Source of the DNA: Archaeoglobus sulfaticallidus PM70-1
Lineage (GTDB): Archaea; Halobacteriota; Archaeoglobi; Archaeoglobales; Archaeoglobaceae
DNA: 64,000 bases
NCBI RefSeq assembly: GCF_000385565.1
Contig: NC_021169.1
Location: 1,594,571-1,658,570, forward strand
Reading direction: 5' to 3'
Shown: positions 8,262 to 17,204 of the stretch, piece after piece
Position numbering within the stretch: the first letter of the stretch is position 1
Layout of the letters: each line of letters opens with the position of its first letter
Notes under the pieces: generated by a model
Database searches by the model: none
What the model saw: only the letters and a program-made list of their open reading frames with translations
What the model was told of the DNA's origin: nothing
Made by a program: the position numbers and the translations under genes

Positions 8262-9157
8262 TTCAACCTCCTCCATTTTATGGACATTATTCCTTTAGGT
8301 GCCAGAATCAGCATTATTATCAGAACTATCAACGAGACAACTCTGCTATATACCAGCACACCTGTGCCAAATACCTTTGAGAGTTCGAATGTCACAAAGG
8401 ATTCTGACATACCAACAACATAGCCTCCAATCAGTGCACCGAATATGCTCCCCAGTCCTCCAACGATGCTCGATGCAAAGATTGAGACGATTATTATCCC
8501 ACCAGTCATTGGGACTATCTCCTGCCTGAATGGCAGCAAAGCTCCAGCCAGAGAAGCGAGGGCTGCAGAAAGTATCCATGAAGTCAGCCTCGTTGTCTCG
8601 ACATTCACACCCATTATCTCAGCCAGAGAAGGATTCTCCATTGAAGCCCTCATCGCAACTCCAAATTTGGTCTTGAAAAGAAGCAAATACAAACCGAATA
8701 AGATTAAAGCAATGACAGCAATAGATACGAAAAATATACCGCTCATAGATCCAATAGAGAAATCATACGGAGTAAATATAAACTTTTTAGCCGATTTTTT
8801 AGTTATAACACCCAAATAATCAGAATAGGCTCCAATTACCCCCAGTAATATTAAATCTACAGCAAGAGTCGCAATCATTAGTATGACAACCTCCGCTCCC
8901 CTACGGATCAGTGGTTTCAACACACCAATATATATCACCAGCCCCAGCAAGCCACCAGCTACAAATGTGATTGGAATCGACGCATACGGGTGTATTCCGT
9001 AAAGTCTGAAAAGCGTTAGAGCTACATAGCTCCCAAAGACTGCAAAAGACCCTTGGGCGAAATTTGGCACAGCTGTTGTGATATAGGTCATTGTCAGTCC
9101 TATGCTAAGCAGTACAAGTAAATTTGAGTAGATTATCGCTCCTTCCATTACTGACAT
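8237..9157 (-). CDS. livH: Branched-chain amino acid ABC transporter permease LivH
   Basis: A 306-residue permease with about eight membrane segments and the LivH hallmarks TYITTAVPNFAQGSFAVFGSY near the N-terminus, GVAMRASMENPSLAEIMGVN in the coupling loop, and GGLGSIFGALIGGYVVG near the C-terminus. ATG 9157 (MSVMEGA) is preferred. A TTG at 9175 and an ATG at 9148 are also possible. First gene of livHM, divergent from livK with only about 50 bases between the starts. Confidence 0.9.
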   Translation of the reverse strand: MSVMEGAIIYSNLLVLLSIGLTMTYITTAVPNFAQGSFAVFGSYVALTLFRLYGIHPYASIPITFVAGGLLGLVIYIGVLKPLIRRGAEVVILMIATLAVDLILLGVIGAYSDYLGVITKKSAKKFIFTPYDFSIGSMSGIFFVSIAVIALILFGLYLLLFKTKFGVAMRASMENPSLAEIMGVNVETTRLTSWILSAALASLAGALLPFRQEIVPMTGGIIIVSIFASSIVGGLGSIFGALIGGYVVGMSESFVTFELSKVFGTGVLVYSRVVSLIVLIIMLILAPKGIMSIKWRRLKWLRSFLS

Positions 9158-9208
9158 AAACCGCAATTTAACCAAAAGTTTTTAAAGTTTTAGGTTATTT
9201 GATACCAC
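9158..9208. promoter_or_regulatory. Compact divergent promoter region of livHM and livKGF
   Basis: About 50 bases serve both transcripts. For livK, TTTTTAAA at 9179-9186 lies about 25 bases before ATG 9209, which fits a leaderless transcript. The livHM promoter must overlap it. Shared control of the two half-operons is therefore likely, an inference from geometry. Confidence 0.5.
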
Positions 9209-10510
9209 ATGTCACTCAGAAAATTAGTTTTGGTAATAGCCATCGCAGCGTTGCTGATGGCTTGCGCCCAGCAGGCAGAGAAGCCAGTCCCGACACCTGC
9301 TGAGAAAACACCGACTGCAGAGAACACTCCAGAAGTGAAAGAGGTTGAAATTCCAATTGGTGTGCTTGTTGACCTATCTGGACCGCTTACAACATATGGT
9401 GAAGATATAAAAGCTACGGTAGAAATAGCCAAAGATGAGATCAACAAGTACTTTGAGGAGAAAGGTAAGCCATACAGGGTAAAGGTATATGTTGAAGATA
9501 CGAGAGTTGATCCAAAAGTCGCTCTGGATAAGGTTCAGGCATTGCATGGAAAGGGAGTGAGGCTTATAATTGGCCCAATGGGTAGTGGTGAGGTCAAGAA
9601 CATCGCAGATTATGTTACCGCTAATAAGATAATAATAATATCACCTTCATCAACGGCGATACCACAGCTCCTCGGTATTACAAAGCCTGAGGAGAAGAAG
9701 TTCATATTCAGATTCGTCGCACCGGATACATTCCAGACCAAGGCAATAGCCAAGGAGGTTCAGGAGCTTGGAATTAAGGGCGTTGTTATAACATATGTCG
9801 GCAACGCCTGGGGTAAGGGTTTGGCCGATGCTGCAAAGCCGTTGTTTGAGGAATACGGTATTGAGGTTGCAAAGGTTGTCGAATATCCAGATCCACCACC
9901 AGCAGACTTCTCACAGTACATAAACGCAATTGAAGATGGTATCAAGAATCTTGCTGATAAGTACGGCACAGAAAAAATTGCTGTTGTTGCTTTCAGCTAT
10001 GAGGAAACATACACAATGCTGTCCCAGATTCCAGAGGACTCAATTCTGCTGAAAGTTATGTGGATCGGGTGTGATGGTAATGCCTACAGTAGAAAGATCA
10101 CTGAGATGTGTGACAGGGTTAACGCCGTAAAGATGTACTCCACACTGTTCGAGTCCAAGGGAGACAGCTACGAGCAGCTCAACAAGACATACTATGGCAA
10201 GTATGGCAGAACGACCTACCAGTATGGTCTCGATGCATACGATGCTGCATGGGTGCTAGCCCTTTCATTCGCACAGGTTTATGACAAGGAAGGCAAGTTC
10301 GATCCGGATGCAGTTGCAGAGGTTATACCAAAGGTTACTGAAGAGTACAGCAAGGGAGCATATGGAGTTACCCCAGTAAGCGGATTCATCAAGCTCAACG
10401 AGTGGAACGACAGAGCTTCTGGTAACTACGCAATCTGGGGTGTTGAGGACTGTCAGTGGGTACTGAAAGGAATATGGAAGTCTGAGAAGAATGAAGTCGA
10501 ATGGAAGTGA
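9209..10510 (+). CDS. livK: Branched-chain amino acid ABC transporter substrate-binding lipoprotein
   Basis: A 433-residue periplasmic-type binding protein. Residues 1-19 are a lipoprotein signal (basic start, hydrophobic core, lipobox LLMAC with C19), followed by a Thr/Pro/Glu-rich linker to about residue 48, as is usual for membrane-anchored archaeal binding proteins. The mature part starts IPIGVLVDLSGPLTTYGED, the classic first strand of Leu/Ile/Val-binding proteins, and contains IIGPMGSGEV and SPSSTAIPQL ligand loops. It is followed by livG with a 20-base overlap. Confidence 0.9.
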   Translation: MSLRKLVLVIAIAALLMACAQQAEKPVPTPAEKTPTAENTPEVKEVEIPIGVLVDLSGPLTTYGEDIKATVEIAKDEINKYFEEKGKPYRVKVYVEDTRVDPKVALDKVQALHGKGVRLIIGPMGSGEVKNIADYVTANKIIIISPSSTAIPQLLGITKPEEKKFIFRFVAPDTFQTKAIAKEVQELGIKGVVITYVGNAWGKGLADAAKPLFEEYGIEVAKVVEYPDPPPADFSQYINAIEDGIKNLADKYGTEKIAVVAFSYEETYTMLSQIPEDSILLKVMWIGCDGNAYSRKITEMCDRVNAVKMYSTLFESKGDSYEQLNKTYYGKYGRTTYQYGLDAYDAAWVLALSFAQVYDKEGKFDPDAVAEVIPKVTEEYSKGAYGVTPVSGFIKLNEWNDRASGNYAIWGVEDCQWVLKGIWKSEKNEVEWK

Positions 10511-11267
10511 TCTCCTATATACTAAAAATCTTTTTAAATTTTTTGACGGGCTAACAGCCCTTAATGGTGTGAATATAAGAGTAAAGGACAATAGAGTAAC
10601 GCTCATTATTGGCCCGAACGGAAGCGGGAAAACCACATTCATAAACACCGTTTCGGGCTTTTACAAGGCCGATGAAGGTCATGTTTATTTTGAAGGATTA
10701 GAAATAACGAATAAGCCGCCCCATGAGATATATCAGAACGGCATAGTGAGGACTTTTCAGATACCACAGCCGCTGAAGAAGCTGACGGTACTGGAGAACC
10801 TGCTGATAGCAGACTACAACCCAGGAGAGAGCGTAGTTGGCAGTCTACTCCCAGGATGGAAGAAGTATGAGGAAGACCTTGTGGAGAGAGCATTCGATGT
10901 GCTGAAGTTCCTGAAGATAGACCACCTGTGGGACAACCTGGCGTATCAGCTGAGCGGGGGGCAGCTAAAGCTTTTAGAGATTGGCAGGGCAATGATGACC
11001 GATGCAAAACTGATAATAATGGATGAACCAGTAGCTGGAGTTAACCCAGTTCTTGCAAAGTCCATACTGGACAGGATAAAGGAGTTGAAAGCCAGAGGTT
11101 ACACATTCCTCATAGTGGAGCACAGGCTGGATCTCGTTTTGCCATATGTTGACTACATATATGTGATGGCAAACGGTAGTGTGATTGCAGAAGGTGTTGA
11201 AGAGGATATAATGAGCAACAGAGAAGTGATAGAGGTGTATTTGGGTGATACGGGCGGAAGAACTTAA
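10491..11267 (+). CDS. livG: Branched-chain amino acid ABC transporter ATPase LivG
   Basis: A 258-residue ABC ATPase that drives the LivHM permease from the cytoplasmic face. Walker A is GPNGSGKT near residue 43, the signature [16 protein letters not shown] is near 154, Walker B is [13 protein letters not shown] near 174, and the switch His is in IVEHRLD near 207. The segment [20 protein letters not shown] is the LivG-type Q-loop region. The start at ATG 10491 lies inside the end of livK, suggesting coupled translation. It overlaps livF by 23 bases. Confidence 0.92.
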   Translation: MKSNGSDLLYTKNLFKFFDGLTALNGVNIRVKDNRVTLIIGPNGSGKTTFINTVSGFYKADEGHVYFEGLEITNKPPHEIYQNGIVRTFQIPQPLKKLTVLENLLIADYNPGESVVGSLLPGWKKYEEDLVERAFDVLKFLKIDHLWDNLAYQLSGGQLKLLEIGRAMMTDAKLIIMDEPVAGVNPVLAKSILDRIKELKARGYTFLIVEHRLDLVLPYVDYIYVMANGSVIAEGVEEDIMSNREVIEVYLGDTGGRT

Positions 11268-11955
11268 TGCTGGATATAAGGAGGTTCAGGTCCTATTTGA
11301 TATAAATGCAGAGGTAAAAAAGAACCAGATCACAACAATAGTAGGCCCGAACGGGAGTGGAAAGAGCACGCTGCTGAAGACTCTATTCGGACTAACGAAC
11401 ATTTACTCAGGGAAGGTCATCTACAAGGATGACGATATCACATACACTCCTCCACATGACAGAACCAAGCTTGGCATAGCATATCTTCCTCAAGTAGACA
11501 ATGTGTTCACGAACCTGACAGTAGAGGAGAACCTGAAAATTGCTGGATACACACTCGATGACGGTGAATACGAAGAAAGAAGAGAGATAGCCTTAAACGC
11601 TTTTCCGGAGCTAAAAGACTACCTAAACAGAAAAGCTGGAACGCTTAGTGGTGGAGAGAGGCAGTTTCTTGCTATAGCTACAGCCCTGATCAGAAAATCA
11701 GAGCTCTTAATGCTGGATGAGCCTACAGCACAGCTATCTCCAAAGTTTGCAGAGATCATCTTCAACAAAATACTAGAACTTAGGGATGACTTCAGGCTTA
11801 CGATCGCACTGGTTGAGCAGAATGTCAAAAGGGCTTTGGAGATTAGCGAGAAAGCATACTTGCTTATAAGCGGCAGGGTCGCGTTTGATGGGAAAGCAAG
11901 AGAACTGCTGGAACACGAAAAGTTCGAGAGAATGTGCATGGGGTTATTGGATTAA
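11245..11955 (+). CDS. livF: Branched-chain amino acid ABC transporter ATPase LivF
   Basis: A 236-residue ABC ATPase started by GTG 11245 ([11 protein letters not shown]). Walker A is GPNGSGKS near residue 34, the signature [12 protein letters not shown] is near 132, and Walker B is [14 protein letters not shown] near 153. The short LivF form and its place after livG support the name. Last gene of livKGF, followed by T-rich sequence (11956-11980) that may end transcription before the convergent operon. Confidence 0.92.
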   Translation: MIRAEELNAGYKEVQVLFDINAEVKKNQITTIVGPNGSGKSTLLKTLFGLTNIYSGKVIYKDDDITYTPPHDRTKLGIAYLPQVDNVFTNLTVEENLKIAGYTLDDGEYEERREIALNAFPELKDYLNRKAGTLSGGERQFLAIATALIRKSELLMLDEPTAQLSPKFAEIIFNKILELRDDFRLTIALVEQNVKRALEISEKAYLLISGRVAFDGKARELLEHEKFERMCMGLLD

Positions 11956-12017
11956 TTTAAATATTTTTATTTTTTCCTGCATTATTTGAGATTTCCATCA
12001 TAATCTCGAGCTTTCAA

Positions 12018-12695
12018 TCACAGCTGGGTGAGTCCTCCACAGCCACTTTTTGAGTTAAAAAACACAACCTCGTCGTGTTCGATTTTGTAATACCATTTCT
12101 TTAGATTCTCTTCAGGAAAGGCAGATCTAAGTAAAATAGCGTACCTCAGAAACTCGTCATCTCTTTCCTCAATACCCAGCCTTAATATATTGTACGAAAA
12201 GCTCCTGAGGATGCCAATCACCTTTTCAGAGAACATCTCAACATTCATCACAGTAAGCACATCGAGATCTGCCTTATACCTATCGAGACCTGAAATTCTG
12301 GGATATATCCCGACGAGATTTTCTTCACCCACCATAGTATAGTAAAAACACAATCCTGTAACTACTGCAAGAGTTCTCCCTTCCACTTTTTTCAAGAAAT
12401 TTCCAATATAGCCTGTTATTATTGGAGCTGATCCCTCGATACTCTTATCCTCATGCCTGCCAAATACAGATATTATATTTTCTTTAGATATTAATTCACC
12501 AATTTGGGTAAGAAGAAATTTGTCCGCATCGAAAAAAGATATCAGGAATACATGCTCATATTCATCCCTAACAACCTCGAGATACTTTTTAATAAAAATA
12601 CCTTCCTCTACCCCAGTTTCGACCTCTATCAGAGATGGAGAATTTTTTAAACTCGAAATGGCAAAAATCTGCAAAGGGTTCATACTACAGAACAT
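12018..12695 (-). CDS. Probable degenerate KaiC/RecA-like protein without P-loop
   Basis: A 225-residue protein, last gene of a three-gene unit led by a KaiC-type ATPase. It starts at 12695 or at the in-frame ATG 12683 (MNPLQIFAI), which would sit next to the previous stop. Its strand/helix order (FLISFFDADKF, TLAVVTGLCFY, LDVLTVMNVEMF, then a final hairpin ending DEVVFFNS) resembles a KaiC/RadA-like core, but there is no GxxxxGK[TS] and no acidic Walker B. The similarity is my reading of the pattern; the family is not recognised by name. It may be a non-catalytic partner of the KaiC protein. Confidence 0.55.
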   Translation of the reverse strand: MFCSMNPLQIFAISSLKNSPSLIEVETGVEEGIFIKKYLEVVRDEYEHVFLISFFDADKFLLTQIGELISKENIISVFGRHEDKSIEGSAPIITGYIGNFLKKVEGRTLAVVTGLCFYYTMVGEENLVGIYPRISGLDRYKADLDVLTVMNVEMFSEKVIGILRSFSYNILRLGIEERDDEFLRYAILLRSAFPEENLKKWYYKIEHDEVVFFNSKSGCGGLTQL

Positions 12696-12990
12696 ATGTT
12701 TTCAGTATTTCTATCGCCTCTTTCAGGCTATTCGGCTGTTCTTTGAACCCCACTAGTTCTTTTACTTCCTGAATTAATAGTAGTTCAAAAAATCTTCCGC
12801 TGTACTCACCGAATAAGTCTCTCATACTATCTACAAACTTTTCCGGATTTTCATAAGCCATATCCAATCCCTTACCTTCTCTGCTTTCAAGGTGGACTTC
12901 CAGTATCTTCAGCAGAGTTGGATCCGTTTTTTTAATTGCATTTTTAACAGCAGTTATGACAAGATCTCTGGGCGACGAGTACTCTATCAT
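12685..12990 (-). CDS. NitrOD5-like small signalling domain protein
   Basis: A 101-residue all-helical protein. The pattern (V..A....I.....TLLKILE.HL, then AYENPEKFVDSMRDLFGEYSGRFFELLLI) resembles the NitrOD5/DUF3227 domain found in archaeal regulatory proteins. It lies between the KaiC-type gene (10 bases upstream) and the P-loop-less protein (11-base overlap), so it probably acts with them as a sensor or adaptor. The domain name is from memory of the motif and is moderate in confidence. Confidence 0.6.
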   Translation of the reverse strand: MIEYSSPRDLVITAVKNAIKKTDPTLLKILEVHLESREGKGLDMAYENPEKFVDSMRDLFGEYSGRFFELLLIQEVKELVGFKEQPNSLKEAIEILKTYVL

Positions 12991-13000
12991 TTACACCACC

Positions 13001-14341
13001 TCACCCGATTATTCTAATCCCGTCATCGGTTATCTCATACGAATGGATTTTTCTGGAGTGGTCGGTACTTCTTGATTTCAATATCAGCAGCTTCCTATGG
13101 ACAGAATCGTTTTCAAGTTCATACCATAGAAGTACGATGTTGTCCGACAGTGTGCTCAGGCCAGTCTGAGGTATTTTTCTCAGATTACCTTCAAGATTAA
13201 GAGTCGTGCATAACGTTATTCCAAGTCTCTTAACCGTTAACTGAATGTATCTCACCATTTTAGAGAGTTCAACCTCCTCCATATGCTCATTAAGAGAGGA
13301 AAAACTGTCTATGAACAAGACTTCTGGCTTGAAGGATTCTATCAAATCGTATATCCTGGCAAAAAAGGTTACGGGGCTGTAAGCCTCAGGGATCATGTCT
13401 TTTATTATCATATTTTCCTTGACGGCGGAATAATCCATACCGTAGTTCCTCATGGCTCTTAATATGTTTTCTTCACTTTCTTCAAATGTTATGAACAATG
13501 CCTTTTTTCCATTCAGTGCATTGTTGTAGGTAAAATGCAGTCCGAAGGTTGTCTTTCCAGTACCGGTATTCCCTATGAAGACCGTGATTGACCCCCTGTA
13601 GAATCCACCACCAACAAGCTCATCAAGCTCTTTTATCCCGGTAGATACTCTCTCAAAACTGGCTTCTCCAATCCTGTTCAACTCAGGTATATCGAAGAAA
13701 AATATGCCCTTGTCTGTTATCGTGTACTCGTATTGTGGCTTCTTTATCTTTAAACCTCTCATCTTGGGTACTTCCAGAATCCTTCTATAGTGCTCATCAT
13801 GTTTCAGGTACCTCAGTATTATCAGACCGTCCACTACAAATTCTTCTACTCCATAGCCGAATTCCTCGCTTCCAATCGGCTTTTCAGCTATTATAAACGC
13901 TGTTGCACCCTTCTTTTTTACAAATCTTCCAAGACTTGTGTGAAGAAAAGTTCTAATGTTCTCTTTCGCCAGCACACTCAAAATCGCTGTTATTGAATCT
14001 ATAACAATGATATTGGGATTGAATTTTTCTATTTCACTGAATATAAAACTAAGCTGCGTGTCCACAACATCTCTGCCAGCGGTAAATAGATCCATATATC
14101 TGAAATTCTCATTTTCCAGTTCGAAACCAAGTTTTTTAGTATATTTAAAGAAATCCTGTTTTGTTTCATTAAACGAGACAAAAAGTACCTTTTTACCCTC
14201 CTTTATCTCCTCATGAGCTATCGATGATACCAGTATGGTTTTTCCCGTTCCCGGTTCTCCTGCGATCATGATAATAGATCCTTCAGGAAAATCTCCTTCT
14301 ATAATCTTGTTTTTAAAATATCCAAAGGACATGTATCTCAA
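13001..14341 (-). CDS. KaiC-type double RecA-domain ATPase
   Basis: A 446-residue cytoplasmic protein made of two RecA-like domains. The first P-loop, GEPGTGKT, is at residues 28-35, with a Walker B strand in NIIVIDSITAIL. The second, GNTGTGKTT, is near 257, with VLFIDSFSSLNE after it. KaiC-like features include VSFNE and ITFEESEENI after the first strands and the paired glycine-rich CI/CII starts (STGIKELDELVGGGF). Archaeal KaiC paralogues are signalling ATPases rather than clock proteins. Domain 1 has N instead of the usual first E of the EE pair (SFNE), so its hydrolysis could be weak. It leads the operon with the two genes downstream. Confidence 0.85.
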   Translation of the reverse strand: MRYMSFGYFKNKIIEGDFPEGSIIMIAGEPGTGKTILVSSIAHEEIKEGKKVLFVSFNETKQDFFKYTKKLGFELENENFRYMDLFTAGRDVVDTQLSFIFSEIEKFNPNIIVIDSITAILSVLAKENIRTFLHTSLGRFVKKKGATAFIIAEKPIGSEEFGYGVEEFVVDGLIILRYLKHDEHYRRILEVPKMRGLKIKKPQYEYTITDKGIFFFDIPELNRIGEASFERVSTGIKELDELVGGGFYRGSITVFIGNTGTGKTTFGLHFTYNNALNGKKALFITFEESEENILRAMRNYGMDYSAVKENMIIKDMIPEAYSPVTFFARIYDLIESFKPEVLFIDSFSSLNEHMEEVELSKMVRYIQLTVKRLGITLCTTLNLEGNLRKIPQTGLSTLSDNIVLLWYELENDSVHRKLLILKSRSTDHSRKIHSYEITDDGIRIIG

Positions 14342-14407
14342 TTAATTCAAAAACTTAAAAACCTTTTGAATTGAATAAGATGATATTCATCACAATCATC
14401 CAAACAT

Positions 14408-15769
14408 TCAGCACTTCATAGCACATTCAACTGGGACGGGATACCTAGAGGTCAAACAGGCCAAACACAGATCTTCCCGTCTAATACCAACGGAATCTAA
14501 CAGCCCCTCTAAGCTGAGATACGCCAGAGAATCAGCCATTATATCTCTTCTTATATCCTCAACACTTTTTTCAGATGCTATAAGCTCCTCTCTCGTTGAC
14601 ATGTCAATACCAAAATAGCATGGGGATACAATTGGTGGACTCCCGACTCTGAAATGGATCTCTTTCGCTCCAGCCTTTCTGACGAGCTCTACGATCTTTC
14701 TCGAAGTTGTTCCCCTAACAATGCTGTCATCTATTAGCAAAACCCTTTTGCCATTGACATTATCCCTCAAAACATTCATCTTGAGCTTGACTGAGAGCTC
14801 TCTATTCTCCTGCCCGGGAATTATGAATGTCCTGCCAACATACCTGTTTTTGATCAGAGCCTCAAGATATGGTTTCCCGGATTCATGAGCATAACCAATT
14901 GAAGATGTTGTTCCGCTGTCAGGGACCGGAGACACAAGATCAACTTCAGCCGGGCTTTCTTTTGCCAGAGTTCTGCCGATGTTGTACCTGACCCTGTAAA
15001 CATTCCTGCCATCTATTACTGAGTCGGGTCTCGCAAAATAGATGTATTCAAAGACGCAGACGCATTTTTTGTCACTCCCAGCGATCTTTTCAAATCTCAA
15101 ATCGCCGTCTTCGATTATCACTGCTTCTCCTGGCCTTACATCTCTTATCAGTTCTGCTCCAACGGAGTCTATGGCACATGATTCTGACGCGATTATGTAT
15201 CCAAACTCCCCTTCTCCAACACAGAGGGGTTTAAACCCCATTGGGTCTCTGTATCCAACAACCATATCGTTCAGCAATAGTGTGAGAGTAAATGAGCCCA
15301 TGAGTTTCTTTGTCAGCATGGAAAGGGCTGTTTCAAGATCATTATCTAGAAGATACGAGGAAAGGAGGTAAACAATTACTTCTGTGTCTGAATCGGTATG
15401 AAACACTTTTCCGTCAATTTCCAATTCCTTTCTCAGCTCTCTGTAGTTGACGAGATTACCATTATGTGCTACAGCTATACTGCCATATCTTGACTTCACA
15501 GCCAGTGGTTGAGCGTTTTCGATCCTTGACTGTCCGGTAGTTGAATACCTGACATGGCCTATTGAAGAATTCCCCTTCAGCATCGACAGGATCTTGTTAC
15601 TGAAGACTTCGCTGACCAGACCCATGTCCTTGTAGAGGTTCACCCCAACGCCTGAAACGGCCATTCCAGCGGATTCCTGACCTCTGTGCTGAAGAGAAAA
15701 AAGTGCATAATATGTAATATGAGGTGTCAGATCCACATCGTTACAGAAGACACCAACTATGCCGCACAT
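14408..15769 (-). CDS. purF: Amidophosphoribosyltransferase PurF
   Basis: A 453-residue class II glutamine amidotransferase that makes phosphoribosylamine from PRPP and glutamine, the first step of purine synthesis. It begins MCGIVGVF, with Cys2 as the N-terminal nucleophile; LQHRGQESAGM and GHVRYSTTG are the glutaminase loops. The phosphoribosyltransferase half has the PRPP loop VLLIDDSIVRGTTS near residue 342. Cysteines in VCVFEYIYFARPDS and CLACL near the C-terminus are compatible with a metal centre of the Bacillus-type enzyme. It follows Lsm and L37e, a grouping common in Euryarchaeota. Confidence 0.95.
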   Translation of the reverse strand: MCGIVGVFCNDVDLTPHITYYALFSLQHRGQESAGMAVSGVGVNLYKDMGLVSEVFSNKILSMLKGNSSIGHVRYSTTGQSRIENAQPLAVKSRYGSIAVAHNGNLVNYRELRKELEIDGKVFHTDSDTEVIVYLLSSYLLDNDLETALSMLTKKLMGSFTLTLLLNDMVVGYRDPMGFKPLCVGEGEFGYIIASESCAIDSVGAELIRDVRPGEAVIIEDGDLRFEKIAGSDKKCVCVFEYIYFARPDSVIDGRNVYRVRYNIGRTLAKESPAEVDLVSPVPDSGTTSSIGYAHESGKPYLEALIKNRYVGRTFIIPGQENRELSVKLKMNVLRDNVNGKRVLLIDDSIVRGTTSRKIVELVRKAGAKEIHFRVGSPPIVSPCYFGIDMSTREELIASEKSVEDIRRDIMADSLAYLSLEGLLDSVGIRREDLCLACLTSRYPVPVECAMKC

Positions 15770-15809
15770 TCAAATCTAAGTTGGCTGTGAGGTTAAAAAG
15801 TTTTTAGAT

Positions 15810-15989
15810 TTAGTTTCTCGATTTCTTCTTCCTCACCCATGAGTAGCTTCTGAGCCTCTTGCTTCTTCCAAATCCGCATGATGCACAGTATCCCTTTCTT
15901 CTATGGAAAGATACCTTTCCACATCTCCTGCACTTTATGTGAACGATTTTCCTGCCTCTCTTACCCATTGATGCTGTACCCTTCGACAT
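15810..15989 (-). CDS. rpl37e: Ribosomal protein L37e (eL37)
   Basis: A 59-residue basic protein read on the minus strand from ATG 15989: it begins [14 protein letters not shown], then has a zinc finger with CRRCG and CASCGFG, and ends in a Lys/Arg-rich tail. Length and the two CxxC pairs match archaeal L37e of the large subunit. It lies 20 bases after the Lsm gene and 40 bases before purF, on the same strand. Confidence 0.93.
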   Translation of the reverse strand: MSKGTASMGKRGRKIVHIKCRRCGKVSFHRRKGYCASCGFGRSKRLRSYSWVRKKKSRN

Positions 15990-16009
15990 TCAAAATACCC
16001 CCTTTTCAG

Positions 16010-16243
16010 CTACCTTTCAAATTTCGATGGAGATACAAAAACTACCGTATCTCCTCTAATCACAACACTTCCGAGTTTCCTGACGATCTCTCCTCCCTGA
16101 ATCTCTTCCGCATCCATCAGCACCAAATTCATGTGAATATCATATCCATCCAGGATTCCCCTGAATTCCCTTCCACCCTTCAACCTAACAATTACAGATG
16201 TTTGTAGTGATTTGTTAAGCACATCCAGTGGTCTGTTTGCCAT
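16010..16243 (-). CDS. Sm-like RNA-binding protein (Lsm/SmAP)
   Basis: A 77-residue Sm-fold protein expected to form a heptameric ring that binds U-rich RNA. Sm1 ([22 protein letters not shown]) and Sm2 ([12 protein letters not shown]) motifs are both present. The start ATG 16243 is preceded by GGAGGAAGG. First gene of the Lsm-L37e-purF run, divergent from the PUA gene; a TATA-like AACTTAAAAG on the minus strand near 16266-16275 fits. Confidence 0.93.
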   Translation of the reverse strand: MANRPLDVLNKSLQTSVIVRLKGGREFRGILDGYDIHMNLVLMDAEEIQGGEIVRKLGSVVIRGDTVVFVSPSKFER

Positions 16244-16338
16244 TCTCCCTTCCTCCAGTTAAAAAGGCTTTTAAGTTGCATATATGAAGGAGTATTTAAA
16301 AATATCGTTAGTTCGCAAACTACATAGAGGGTGAGACA

Positions 16339-16812
16339 ATGAAGAGGCAAAGGTTGAGAAAAAAGAAGGCCAAAAGGATAAAGAATCTTATTGCTGAAAA
16401 GTATTCCATCGAGATCGAAGGAGATATAGATCTGGTTGAGATCGATGGCAGGAAAGTGTACCTCGTTAACGATGATCCACTTCTATTCGAGCATGATGGG
16501 GAGATTTATCCAACAATTCTGGCTTTGCTTAAAAATAAGCCAGAAGGGAGAAAAGTTGTTGTGGATAATGGAGCTTTGCCGTTTGTTATGAATGGAGCAG
16601 ACATAATGAAACCCGGAATCGTTTACGCTGATGAGGAGATTAATAAAGGAGACTTTGTTTTTGTGACCGTTGAGGGAAAGGATTCACCGATAGCCGTTGG
16701 AATTGCCCTCGTCGATGGTAAGGAGATGATTGGCAAAAAAGGCAAGGCTGTGAAAAACATACACCATCTGAAAGACAGAATATGGAATACATTCTTTTCT
16801 GAAAAAAAATAA
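16339..16812 (+). CDS. PUA-domain RNA-binding protein, MCT-1-like (DUF1947)
   Basis: A 157-residue protein. The N-terminal 25 residues are very basic, followed by a DUF1947-like N-domain (about 20-75) and a PUA domain (about 75-150: VVVDNGALPFVMNGADIMKPGIV is its first half, GDFVFVTVEG and PIAVGIALVDGKEM its core strands). This is the layout of the archaeal relatives of MCT-1 and the N-terminus of eIF2D, which act in translation initiation or recycling. A TATA-like GTATTTAAAAATA lies near 16291-16303 and GAGGGTGAGAC just before the start. Confidence 0.85.
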   Translation: MKRQRLRKKKAKRIKNLIAEKYSIEIEGDIDLVEIDGRKVYLVNDDPLLFEHDGEIYPTILALLKNKPEGRKVVVDNGALPFVMNGADIMKPGIVYADEEINKGDFVFVTVEGKDSPIAVGIALVDGKEMIGKKGKAVKNIHHLKDRIWNTFFSEKK

Positions 16813-16865
16813 GGAGGGAGGGATTTTCAAACTCCTCGTTGACTCTTTACCGATAGAAAAAGCCA

Positions 16866-17174
16866 TTATGATATGTCCCGGAGCTTGTACGGTATCCTCT
16901 TTTTATACCCACAAACCAGGCACTCTATCGTCTTAACTCCCCTCAAAAGCCTGATCTTCACATTTTCAGACTTGAATGGAGTGTAACACTTTCTGCAGAA
17001 GGTGTTTCTGTATTCTTTCGGAATTCTAACCCTGTACTTGCTGGAGATTTTCATTGCCAGCTCAACATATCTCCTCGACAGATCAGAATCGTCTGTTTTA
17101 AAAGCTCTTTCCATCAGGAGAACTATTCTCTCTCTCGCGATTTTTTTCTCCAACTTCTTATCTCTCTTGAGCAT
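16866..17174 (-). CDS. rnp4: RNase P protein component 4 (Rpp21/Rpr2)
   Basis: A 102-residue protein subunit of RNase P, which trims the 5' leader of pre-tRNA. The basic N-terminal helices (KKLEKKIARERI..., DLSRRYVELAMKISSKY) precede a zinc ribbon with FCRKCYTPF and IECLVCGYKKRIPY. Size, order and motif fit archaeal Rpp21. It lies downstream of and convergent with the PUA gene. Confidence 0.9.
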   Translation of the reverse strand: MLKRDKKLEKKIARERIVLLMERAFKTDDSDLSRRYVELAMKISSKYRVRIPKEYRNTFCRKCYTPFKSENVKIRLLRGVKTIECLVCGYKKRIPYKLRDIS

Positions 17175-17204
17175 TTCAATCAGAAAAATTAAAAAATAAA
17201 AAAT

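Noticed and set aside
15878-16207. 109-codon plus-strand frame
   Set aside because: Lies antisense over L37e and Lsm, both clearly real.
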